Source: Pseudomonadaceae bacterium
GTDB taxonomy: Bacteria > Pseudomonadota > Gammaproteobacteria > Pseudomonadales > Pseudomonadaceae
DNA: 35,193 bases
Assembly (NCBI GenBank): GCA_019745275.1
Contig: JAIETJ010000001.1
Coordinates: 1 to 35,193, forward strand
Reading direction: 5' to 3'
Each line of letters starts with the position of its first letter. Positions within the stretch are counted from its first letter, which is position 1. This document shows positions 10,662 to 18,291 of the stretch, one piece after another. Under the pieces are notes generated by a model, which was given only the letters and a program-made list of their open reading frames with translations, was not told the origin of the DNA and made no database searches. The translations under genes were made by a program, and so were the position numbers.

Positions 10662-11150
10662 TTATTGCCCGGCGGCACGCGCCAAACGCAGATGAATCAG
10701 CGCCAGCCGCTGGCCGTGCGGGTCTTGCCGCTCTTCTATGGCAAACGGGCTAAAGCCCAGCCGGGTGTACAGCAGCAAGCCGGCGACGTTCTGGTTAAAG
10801 CACGCCACTGTCACCTCGCGAGCCTGATGCTTGGTGAAGGCAATCGCCATCATCTGCTCGATCAAATAGCGCGCCACCCCGCGATTGCGCGCCTGCGGGG
10901 CGACTATCACATTACCAATCGAGCACACGCCGCCAGTTTCCCAGCGATAAAAATTGGCGAATGCCAGCACCTCGCCGTCCTGATCGACCACCGTGGAGTC
11001 GCTGCGCTGGGCAATCGCCGCGTGTAACTGCGCAGGCGTCAGCGGGTGGCTGGCCCTGGGATAGAAAAACATCAACTCGGCCACGCTCGGCGCAAAGGCG
11101 CAGATGGCGGCGAGGTCGGATTGAATAACTGGACGCGAACTGAGTGGCAT
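10662..11150 (-). CDS. GNAT-family N-acetyltransferase
   Basis: This 162-residue acetyltransferase of the GNAT fold transfers acetyl from acetyl-CoA to an unknown amine. The acetyl-CoA-binding motif A is clear: IGNVIVAPQARNRGVARYL, with the RNRGVA turn that cradles the pyrophosphate. Motif B follows (NQNVAGLLLYTRLGFSPF). I start it at the ATG at 11148-11150 (MPLSSRPVIQSD) because GGAGAG sits four bases upstream; a frame extension of nine residues to an upstream ATG has no such site. It converges with ligB, 29 bp apart. The substrate is not predictable from the sequence. Confidence 0.85.
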   Translation of the reverse strand: MPLSSRPVIQSDLAAICAFAPSVAELMFFYPRASHPLTPAQLHAAIAQRSDSTVVDQDGEVLAFANFYRWETGGVCSIGNVIVAPQARNRGVARYLIEQMMAIAFTKHQAREVTVACFNQNVAGLLLYTRLGFSPFAIEERQDPHGQRLALIHLRLARAAGQ

Positions 11151-11240
11151 AGGTCTCTCCATGACATTTAGCGACATGCACGGCGAGGATAACCGCCGGC
11201 CAGAGCGCGTTACAAACCGCCGAGCAGCGCGGCGAGAACC

Positions 11241-11528
11241 TTAGTAATCACGAAAATTTTGCTGACAGGCCTCGCAGACGTTCTCAACCTGCTTAAACGG
11301 TTTGGCTAGGTTGGCGGGTAGCAACGATGGCTGGCCGGTGAGCATGGCCAGTGACGCTGTGGTTGTTTCGAGCTGCTTGGCCAACTCGTCACAGCACTGC
11401 TGGTATTGCCAGACTTCATCTTTAGCGCTGCTTTTGCCCTCATCACGGGCCTTCGGAAAGTGCTGCCAAGGCTGTTGCGCCAAGGTCGCCAACAGGCCAG
11501 CGCTGGTAGTAAATGTCGGCGCATCGAA
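11241..11528 (-). pseudogene. Broken copy of the cytochrome c'-like lipoprotein gene
   Basis: The last 95 codons match, without gaps, the C-terminal 95 residues of the intact gene at 14517-14966 (79 of 95 identical by my hand count). The heme-binding motif CEACH has become CEACQ, so the axial histidine is lost. The signal peptide and first 50 or so residues of the intact gene have no counterpart: upstream of 11528 the frame continues to 11678 but with unrelated residues and no plausible start or signal. Two new cysteines replace Arg-Phe in the middle (QQCCDEL). This looks like a partial duplication that has decayed, although the long frame shows that decay is recent or that constraint persisted for a time. 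Confidence 0.8.
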
Positions 11529-11671
11529 CCTGCGCATGCCGCAGCGTTGCCGGCGTTTTTTCGCCGCCTGAGGTATTGGCATTGCGCTCACACTTACAAG
11601 AGCCAGGGGTAACGTGGTTTCAAGGCACGCGCCGCCGATCCGAGAATAAGGACCCACGCACGAACAAATCA

Positions 11672-11708
11672 TATACAAGTATTTATTTCTGTACTAGATT
11701 TGTATAAC
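11672..11708 (+). promoter_or_regulatory. Candidate activator-dependent promoter with TATACAA/TTGTATA inverted boxes
   Basis: TATACAA (11672-11678) and TTGTATA (11700-11706) are perfect inverted repeats, and a CTGTAC lies between them. The overlapping TATAAC (11703-11708) would serve as the -10 box, with no good -35 at the usual spacing, which suggests an activator. The TTGTATA box begins exactly 30 bases before the start codon of the gene at 11730, the same distance as the TTGTACA box in front of the paralogue at 12526. Confidence 0.45.
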
Positions 11709-11729
11709 ACTTAAAAAGCGAGGTGCGCC

Positions 11730-12026
11730 ATGAATCTGCAGCAGCTAAGTCACAACGCCCAAAGCGGCTTGATCGATGAGCTAAATCTAATTTCTCTGGA
11801 GGGCGGCATTTATCTTCTTGAGGCGCGAATGGAGGGTAAATCTAATCGGCTGGCTGACGACAAAGGTCTTACCTTTCGCATCCGTTCTATCGAGCACGCG
11901 CGCGAGGTTTTGAAGAACGTCTCTATCGTGCCCTTCCATTTAGTACACCCCGTAGTGCATGAGGAAATGTGTGGTCTACCACCTGCACCAAGTGAGATTT
12001 TACGCCTGCCAATTAGCATGCATTGA
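11730..12026 (+). CDS. Small DUF6482-type protein, first copy
   Basis: This 98-residue protein has no signal peptide or membrane segment. It shows a mixed alpha/beta pattern: an N-terminal helix (MNLQQLSHNAQSG), a strand-rich centre (IDELNLISLEGGIYLLEARM) and a highly conserved end with VPFHLVHPVVHEEMCGLP. I recognise it as the DUF6482 family, small proteins of unknown function common in Pseudomonas. A paralogue 500 bp downstream is identical at about 56 of 96 positions by hand count, with HEEMCGLP fully kept; the conserved His, Glu, Glu and Cys could bind a metal or be catalytic, but that is speculation. GAGG six bases before the ATG supports the start. Confidence 0.8.
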   Translation: MNLQQLSHNAQSGLIDELNLISLEGGIYLLEARMEGKSNRLADDKGLTFRIRSIEHAREVLKNVSIVPFHLVHPVVHEEMCGLPPAPSEILRLPISMH

Positions 12027-12454
12027 ACCTTAGACAGCGGCGCTGAAATTTGTTGCGAAACTCACGCGTCGCTGCTTTTCAAGCAGCGCTGAACCAACAA
12101 ATACTGCGACGCCAAGTTACCGCTGAAGTTGGTTGGCTAGGCTGATCAGCACGCGGATATAAGCGTGGAGTAGCAACGAGCACCTGAAGTGCGGCACGCT
12201 AAAACTGCAGCCAGGGCTCCCCTACTGCCTATCCCGCACAGCCCGGCAGCGCTGCGCAACGACACGTGCCCGGCAACGCCACTTATAGCGCGAGTTAAGC
12301 AACTAGTACTTACCGGTGCGACACCCGCCCTACCGCGACTTCCAGCAAGTTGCACAGCGTACCTAACAGGCCTTGGACGATCCGTACGGGGGATTCCAAC
12401 AAGCCGGCTAATCACCGAGTTAAAGCAGCAAAGAGGACAATTACCGACAAAGCC
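12027..12454. other. Non-coding gap between the two DUF6482-type genes
   Basis: About 430 bases without a credible gene; short frames on both strands lack start sites and have unconvincing composition. One clear hairpin is present: CGCTGCTT/AAGCAGCG (12070-12077 with 12081-12088) with a three-base loop, framed by TTGTT and AACAA further out. No T-tract follows it, so it is at best a weak terminator for the first copy. The rest shows no structure I can name. Confidence 0.5.
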
Positions 12455-12504
12455 GTACAACAAACTTGTATAGACACAGCGATTTAAATTCTTTTTTGTA
12501 CAAC
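12455..12504 (+). promoter_or_regulatory. Candidate promoter region with three TTGTAYA-type boxes
   Basis: GTACAA (12455-12460) and TTGTATA (12466-12472) form a TACAA-N5-TTGTA inverted repeat. Thirty bases downstream of the second box is the 8-bp palindrome TTGTACAA (12496-12503). That last box starts 30 bases before the ATG at 12526, as at the paralogous gene. No consensus -35 is seen. MerR-family B12-binding light regulators (LitR/CarH, MlrA/BluR) recognise TGTACA- or TGTATA-like sites; a link is suggested by the photolyase gene downstream but is not shown. Confidence 0.45.
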
Positions 12505-12525
12505 TTATTTCCATCGGTGACCGCC

Positions 12526-12831
12526 ATGAACTTGCCGCAACTACTTCAGCACGCACGCGAAGGACGGATCGAAGAGCTCAACCTAATTTGCATCGAAGGT
12601 GGCATCTACCTTTTAGAGATTTGTCTAGATGGTCAAAGGCATTTGCTACGCGATAAACAAGCGCAAACCTTTCGTTTGCGCTCAGTCGAGCACGCTCGCG
12701 ACCTACTGCAAGAGTTGCCGCCAGTACCCTTTCACTTGATTCATGCGGTGGTGCACGAGGAAATGTGTGGCCTGCCTGCCGGACCACAGCAGCGCCTGCG
12801 CGTCCCTATCAGCCTGGCGAGCCAGTGGTGA
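12526..12831 (+). CDS. Small DUF6482-type protein, second copy, coupled to the photolyase gene
   Basis: This 101-residue paralogue of the gene at 11730 shares the N-terminal helix, the ELNLI and EGGIYLLE core, and the signature VVHEEMCGLP. I start it at the ATG at 12526 because this aligns with the first copy's start; the reading frame is open further upstream but there it crosses the promoter boxes. Only a weak GGTGA precedes it. Its stop codon TGA shares its last base with the ATG of the photolyase gene, implying translational coupling and suggesting that the protein works with the photolyase or in the same stress response. Function is unknown. Confidence 0.8.
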   Translation: MNLPQLLQHAREGRIEELNLICIEGGIYLLEICLDGQRHLLRDKQAQTFRLRSVEHARDLLQELPPVPFHLIHAVVHEEMCGLPAGPQQRLRVPISLASQW

Positions 12832-14366
12832 TGCCATGCAGGCGCCTGGCCCTAGTGCTCGGCGATCAGCTGTCCTTCGACTTGTCCGCACTAAGCCAAC
12901 TAGACCCCGGCCAAGATGCGGTGCTGATGGCCGAAGTGGCCGCCGAAACCGACTATGTGCCTCACCACCCGCAAAAAATTGCACTGATTTTCAGCGCCAT
13001 GCGTCACTTTGCCGAGGCCTTACGTGAGCGCGGCTGGCAAGTGCACTACGTCACCCTAGACGACCCGCACAACAGCGGCTCGCTCCCAAGAGAACTGTGC
13101 CGCTGGGCCGAGCAATTGCAAGCGCCGGAAATTCACCTGACCGAATGTGGCGAATGGCGCCTGGAGCAGGCACTGCGAGATACAGGACTGACCTTGCGCT
13201 GGCATAGTGATAGTCGCTTTCTCTGCACGCGAGAGCGCTTTGCCAAATGGGCTGACGGCCGTAAGCAATTGCGCATGGAGTACTTCTACCGGGAAATGCG
13301 CCGCAGCAGCGGCCTACTGATGCATGGCGATGGCACGCCAGAAGGCGGCGCTTGGAACTTCGACGCAGAAAACCGCAAGGCACTGCCCAAACAGGTTAAA
13401 GCCCCGCCGCTGGCGCGCTTTGCCGCCGACACCATCACTAGTGAGGTGCTGGATTTGGTGCGCGCACGCTTCAGCCATCACTACGGCGCTCTGGACGCCT
13501 TCGATTATCCGGTCACCCACGCCGAGGCTGACGCGCTGTGGCAGCATTTTGTCGAGTTTGCTCTGCCTGGGTTCGGCGACTATCAGGACGCCATGGCCGT
13601 CGGCGAGCCCTTTCTATTTCATGCACGAATCAGCGCGGCCCTGAATATCGGTCTGCTCGATGTGCGCCAACTGTGCGCTGATGTCGAAACGGCTTACCGC
13701 CGCGGCCGTGTGCCGCTGAATGCTGCCGAAGGATTTATCCGTCAACTCCTCGGCTGGCGCGAATACGTGCGCGGCATCTACTGGCTGCACATGCCCGAGT
13801 ACGCCCAGCGCAACGCCTTCGGCAACACCCGGGCGTTGCCGGAGTTCTACTGGACCGGCAAAACCAAGATGAAGTGCATGAGCCAAGCCATCGGCCAGAC
13901 GCTTGAGTACGCCTACGCCCACCATATTCAGCGGCTGATGGTCACCGGTAACTTTGCCTTGCTGGCCGGCATAGTGCCAAGCCAGGTCTGCGACTGGTAT
14001 TTGGCGGTGTATATGGACGCCTTCGACTGGGTCGAACTGCCCAACACCTTGGGCATGGTGATGCACGCCGACGGTGGTTATCTCGGCAGCAAGCCGTATT
14101 GCGCCAGCGGCCAGTACATCAAGCGCATGTCCAATTACTGCGGTGACTGTGCTTATAAAGTTAGCGAGAGCACCAGCGAACAGGCCTGCCCGCTCAACGC
14201 GCTGTACTGGCATTTCCTAATGCGTCATCGCGATCAACTGGGCGGCAACCAGCGCCTTGCTATGGTCTACAAGAATCTCGCACGCATGCCTGACGCCAAG
14301 CAACAGGCCCTATGGCAGCGCGGCGAAGACCTGCTGGCGCGGCTGGATGCTGGAGAAATGCTGTGA
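12831..14366 (+). CDS. phrB: Iron-sulfur bacterial cryptochrome/(6-4) photolyase
   Basis: This 511-residue flavoprotein belongs to the FeS-BCP (PhrB-type) branch of the photolyase/cryptochrome family, which repairs (6-4) photoproducts with light. The N-terminal alpha/beta domain begins RRLALVLGDQLSFD. The FAD-binding C-terminal domain includes EGFIRQLLGWREYVRGIYW and VTGNFALLAG. Four cysteines suited to a 4Fe-4S cluster are visible: one in KMKCMSQ, two in NYCGDC and one in EQACPLN. Their spacings (88, 3 and 13) match those of Agrobacterium PhrB (Cys350, 438, 441, 454). The ATG at 12831 overlaps the upstream stop (TGATG). Length fits the family (about 507). High confidence in family; substrate by analogy. 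Confidence 0.93.
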   Translation: MPCRRLALVLGDQLSFDLSALSQLDPGQDAVLMAEVAAETDYVPHHPQKIALIFSAMRHFAEALRERGWQVHYVTLDDPHNSGSLPRELCRWAEQLQAPEIHLTECGEWRLEQALRDTGLTLRWHSDSRFLCTRERFAKWADGRKQLRMEYFYREMRRSSGLLMHGDGTPEGGAWNFDAENRKALPKQVKAPPLARFAADTITSEVLDLVRARFSHHYGALDAFDYPVTHAEADALWQHFVEFALPGFGDYQDAMAVGEPFLFHARISAALNIGLLDVRQLCADVETAYRRGRVPLNAAEGFIRQLLGWREYVRGIYWLHMPEYAQRNAFGNTRALPEFYWTGKTKMKCMSQAIGQTLEYAYAHHIQRLMVTGNFALLAGIVPSQVCDWYLAVYMDAFDWVELPNTLGMVMHADGGYLGSKPYCASGQYIKRMSNYCGDCAYKVSESTSEQACPLNALYWHFLMRHRDQLGGNQRLAMVYKNLARMPDAKQQALWQRGEDLLARLDAGEML

Positions 14367-14379
14367 GCCCGACTAGGCC

Positions 14380-14523
14380 ATGAACAAGAGCAATCTACCG
14401 AGCAAAATCTGCGTGCTTTGCGCCAGGCCTTACGCCTGGCGCAAAAAATGGGCGCGCTGCTGGGATGAGGTGCGCTATTGCTCCGAACGCTGCCGGCGGC
14501 ATAAAGGCCAGCCCCATCAGTAG
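14380..14523 (+). CDS. DUF2256 mini-protein
   Basis: This 47-residue protein, MNKSNLPSKICVLCARPYAW at its start, carries the DUF2256 pattern: a CxxC pair (CVLC), the RPYAWRKKW core, and a second pair CSERC near the end, suggesting a small zinc ribbon. Genes of this family are often found next to photolyase/cryptochrome genes in Pseudomonas and marine bacteria, which fits its place 13 bp after the photolyase gene. Its last seven bases overlap the end of the convergent cytochrome gene. Function is unknown; a role in photolyase maturation or DNA binding is speculation. Confidence 0.85.
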   Translation: MNKSNLPSKICVLCARPYAWRKKWARCWDEVRYCSERCRRHKGQPHQ

Positions 14524-14966
14524 TCGCGAAACTCTTGATGGCAGGCCTCGCAGGCGTTCTCAACCTGTTTAAACGGTTTGGCCAAGCTGGCGGGCAACAA
14601 CGCTGGCTGGCTGGCGAGCAAGGCCAATGACGCCGTGGTTGTTTCGAGCTGTTTAGCCAATTCGTCGAAGCGCTGCTGGTTTTCCCAGACCTCATCTTTA
14701 GCGCTGCTTTTGCCCTCATCACGGGCCTGCGGGAAGTGCTGCCAAGGCTGCTGCGACAAGGTCGCCAATAGGCTGGCGCTGGTTGCAAAGGTCGGCGCAT
14801 CAAACTTAACCCGCCCGCGCAACATACCGCCCAGTTGCTCACTGGTTTTTAGCATCTGTTTGAAGATGATTTGCCGCTGGCCCAGTGGGGAATTGGGATC
14901 GACTTTGTTACAAGCAGTTAATGTCAGGCAGGCGAACAGGGCAACAAGAATGGCTTTACGAGGCAT
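14517..14966 (-). CDS. Cytochrome c'-like lipoprotein, intact copy
   Basis: This 149-residue protein has a lipoprotein signal (lipobox Leu-Thr-Ala-Cys, Cys19) and a C-terminal heme-attachment motif CEACH, followed by QEFRDY, the arrangement of class II cytochromes (cytochrome c', four-helix bundle with the heme near the C-terminus). It is probably anchored to a membrane facing the periplasm, where such proteins carry electrons or bind NO. A broken copy lies at 11241-11528. No Shine-Dalgarno precedes the ATG; instead a 14-bp inverted repeat ends one base before it. It converges with the DUF2256 gene, overlapping by seven bases, and follows the MAPEG gene on the same strand. Confidence 0.85.
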   Translation of the reverse strand: MPRKAILVALFACLTLTACNKVDPNSPLGQRQIIFKQMLKTSEQLGGMLRGRVKFDAPTFATSASLLATLSQQPWQHFPQARDEGKSSAKDEVWENQQRFDELAKQLETTTASLALLASQPALLPASLAKPFKQVENACEACHQEFRDY

Positions 14967-14967
14967 G

Positions 14968-15007
14968 GCGGATACTAGCGGTCAGCAAAAAGGCCGCCAG
15001 TATCCGC
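14968..15007 (-). promoter_or_regulatory. Hairpin abutting the cytochrome c'-like start codon
   Basis: Arms 14968-14981 and 14994-15007 pair over 14 bases with one mismatch, with a 12-base loop. On the transcribed strand the stem ends one base before the ATG, and there is no ribosome binding site outside it. It could control translation, or be a processing site between the MAPEG and cytochrome genes. No U-tract follows, which argues against a terminator. Confidence 0.5.
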
Positions 15008-15033
15008 GCATTCGAGCGGCTTAAACAGGTTGT

Positions 15034-15435
15034 TTAGCTGGCGACCACAAACAGACTGACGATAATGCCCATGCCCACGCCCCACACCAGGGTGCGCAAG
15101 CGGCCGATATCGCGGATATAGCAATAGGTGAACAGCAGCCGGCTGATCACAAAGGCGATGGCCAAGGCATTCAGGGTCGACTGCTCGGCGCCACCGGCCT
15201 GATGGGCAATAATCACCGCCGCAGCAAAGGCTGGCGTGACTTCAAAGCCATTCAACTGGGCGCTGACCGCCCGTTTGCGCGCGCCTTCGAGGGTGGCCAA
15301 AAATGCCCGAGGATCGCGGTTCTCTTTATCGCCAAAATCGCCGCCGGTGAACTTGGCATAGCCCGTGGACAGATAAGGCAGAATGAAAGCAATCAGCACA
15401 CACCAATAAGCGATGGTCATAGAGGCAATAGTCAT
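15034..15435 (-). CDS. MAPEG-family membrane protein
   Basis: This 133-residue integral membrane protein of the MAPEG group (membrane-associated proteins in eicosanoid and glutathione metabolism) has four predicted hydrophobic segments: about residues 6-22, 63-77, 86-103 and 112-130. The family signature appears as the ENRDPRAFLATLEGARKRAVSAQLNGFE loop, where the conserved Asn-Pro-Arg and the Asn-Glx region are seen, and the SRLLFTYCYIRD segment. Bacterial members are mostly uncharacterised; some have glutathione-linked activity. The ATG at 15433-15435 follows GGAG by five bases. It sits 67 bp upstream of the cytochrome gene, possibly in one transcript, and is divergent from ahcY. Confidence 0.85.
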   Translation of the reverse strand: MTIASMTIAYWCVLIAFILPYLSTGYAKFTGGDFGDKENRDPRAFLATLEGARKRAVSAQLNGFEVTPAFAAAVIIAHQAGGAEQSTLNALAIAFVISRLLFTYCYIRDIGRLRTLVWGVGMGIIVSLFVVAS

Positions 15436-15560
15436 AGCAACTCCGTTTGTAGTTAGTTATTCGACGGTGAAGCTGCAGCCTGCCGAAAAACCCCACGCAA
15501 CGCCATGACCTGATTGCCTTATTGCACCAGCAAATAGCTCACTATGGCCGACAGAAAGCC

Positions 15561-15597
15561 TTGGGGAACCGCGATTGCTTGGCTATAATTGCCAAGC
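15561..15597 (+). promoter_or_regulatory. ahcY promoter with a palindrome centred on the -10 box
   Basis: TTGGGG (15561-15566) and a consensus TATAAT (15584-15589) are 17 bases apart, giving a start near 15596 and a leader of about 235 bases. The -10 box is enclosed by a perfect inverted repeat, GCTTGGC (15577-15583) and GCCAAGC (15591-15597), a possible operator. Confidence 0.65.
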
Positions 15598-15639
15598 TTT
15601 TTGGCGTGCTGGCTATGCCGGCATGCTCCCGCCACCCAC

Positions 15640-17225
<1,586 letters not shown>

Positions 17226-17235
17226 GAGTTAGATC

Positions 17236-17388
17236 CGTAGGGTGGGTTGGCCGCGCAGCGGCGTAACCCACCATCGCGGCCAACCACTCATGTCAGCGTC
17301 AGGCCAACGGTCTGCTGCGGGGTTACGCGGCGCGCGAAGACGGTAATACACATTGGTTCAGCGGCCTGCGCCGCTAACCCACCCTACG
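17236..17388. repeat. MITE-like inverted-repeat element between ahcY and metF
   Basis: About 153 bp bounded by perfect 13-bp terminal inverted repeats (CGTAGGGTGGGTT at 17236-17248 and its complement at 17376-17388). The left half forms its own hairpin: GGTGGGTT (17241-17248) with AACCCACC (17265-17272). The right half forms a second imperfect one around GGTTACGCGGCG and CGCCGCTAACC. Elements with this GGTGGGTT wording recur between genes in many Proteobacteria as I recall. It has no coding capacity and separates two genes usually read together. Confidence 0.75.
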
Positions 17389-17411
17389 TATGGTTTTAAC
17401 GGAATTGCCCT

Positions 17412-18257
17412 ATGTCACAAGAACGCCGCTACAGCTTCGAGTTTTTCCCGACTAAGACCGATGCTGGGCATGAAAAGCTCATGACCGTGGCGCGCCAATT
17501 GGCGGGCTACAACCCCGATTTTTTCTCCTGCACCTACGGTGCCGGTGGCTCCACCCGTGACCGCACGGTAAATACCGTGCTGCAACTGGATGGCGAAATA
17601 AAGGTGCCGACCGCACCGCACCTGTCTTGCGTGGGCGACTCAGCAGAAGACCTGCGCAGCCTGCTTAAGCTGTACCAAAGCAATGGCATCAAACGCATAG
17701 TCGCGTTGCGTGGCGACCTGCCTTCGGGCATGGGCATGGCCAGCGGCGAGATGCGTTACGCCAATGAACTGGTGGAGTTTATTCGCACGGAAACCGGCGA
17801 ACACTTCCATATCGAAGTCGCTGCGTATCCAGAGATGCATCCACAAGCGCGCAGCTTTGAAGATGACCTCGCCAACTTCGTGCGCAAGGCCCGCGCCGGC
17901 GCCGACAGTGCGATTACCCAGTACTTTTTCAACGCTGACAGCTACTTCTACTTTGTCGATCGGGTGCGCAAAATGGGCGTGGATATACCGATCGTGCCGG
18001 GCATTATGCCGATCACCAACTACAGCAAGCTGGCACGCTTCTCAGACGCCTGCGGGGCCGAGATTCCACGCTGGATTCGCAAGCAGCTAGAGTCTTACGC
18101 TGACGACCTAGACAGCATTCAGGGCTTCGGCGAGCAAGTTATCAGCCAGATGTGCGAGCAGTTGTTGGCCGGCGGCGCGCCCGGTTTGCACTTCTACACG
18201 CTAAACCAAGCCGAACCGAGCTTGGCCATTTGGCACAACTTAAAACTGTCCAGCTAA
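17412..18257 (+). CDS. metF: 5,10-Methylenetetrahydrofolate reductase
   Basis: This 281-residue flavoprotein reduces methylenetetrahydrofolate to methyltetrahydrofolate, the methyl donor for homocysteine remethylation. It shows the TIM-barrel signatures: SFEFFPTKTD with the catalytic Glu, FFSCTYGAGGSTRDRT, HLSCVG, LRGDLPSG, and GADSAITQYFFNADSYF, then PGIMPITNYSK. Length is typical. The ATG at 17412 has only a weak GGA upstream. It lies 186 bp after ahcY, the gap being filled mainly by the inverted-repeat element, so it may depend on the ahcY riboswitch transcript or have its own promoter. Confidence 0.96.
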   Translation: MSQERRYSFEFFPTKTDAGHEKLMTVARQLAGYNPDFFSCTYGAGGSTRDRTVNTVLQLDGEIKVPTAPHLSCVGDSAEDLRSLLKLYQSNGIKRIVALRGDLPSGMGMASGEMRYANELVEFIRTETGEHFHIEVAAYPEMHPQARSFEDDLANFVRKARAGADSAITQYFFNADSYFYFVDRVRKMGVDIPIVPGIMPITNYSKLARFSDACGAEIPRWIRKQLESYADDLDSIQGFGEQVISQMCEQLLAGGAPGLHFYTLNQAEPSLAIWHNLKLSS

Positions 18258-18291
18258 CCCGGCGACAGTCACCCACAAGACAAGGATCAGC

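Noticed and set aside
12146..12556. 136-codon minus-strand frame across the gap between the DUF6482-type genes
   Set aside because: It crosses the promoter boxes and the start of the second copy, lacks a ribosome binding site and resembles no family.
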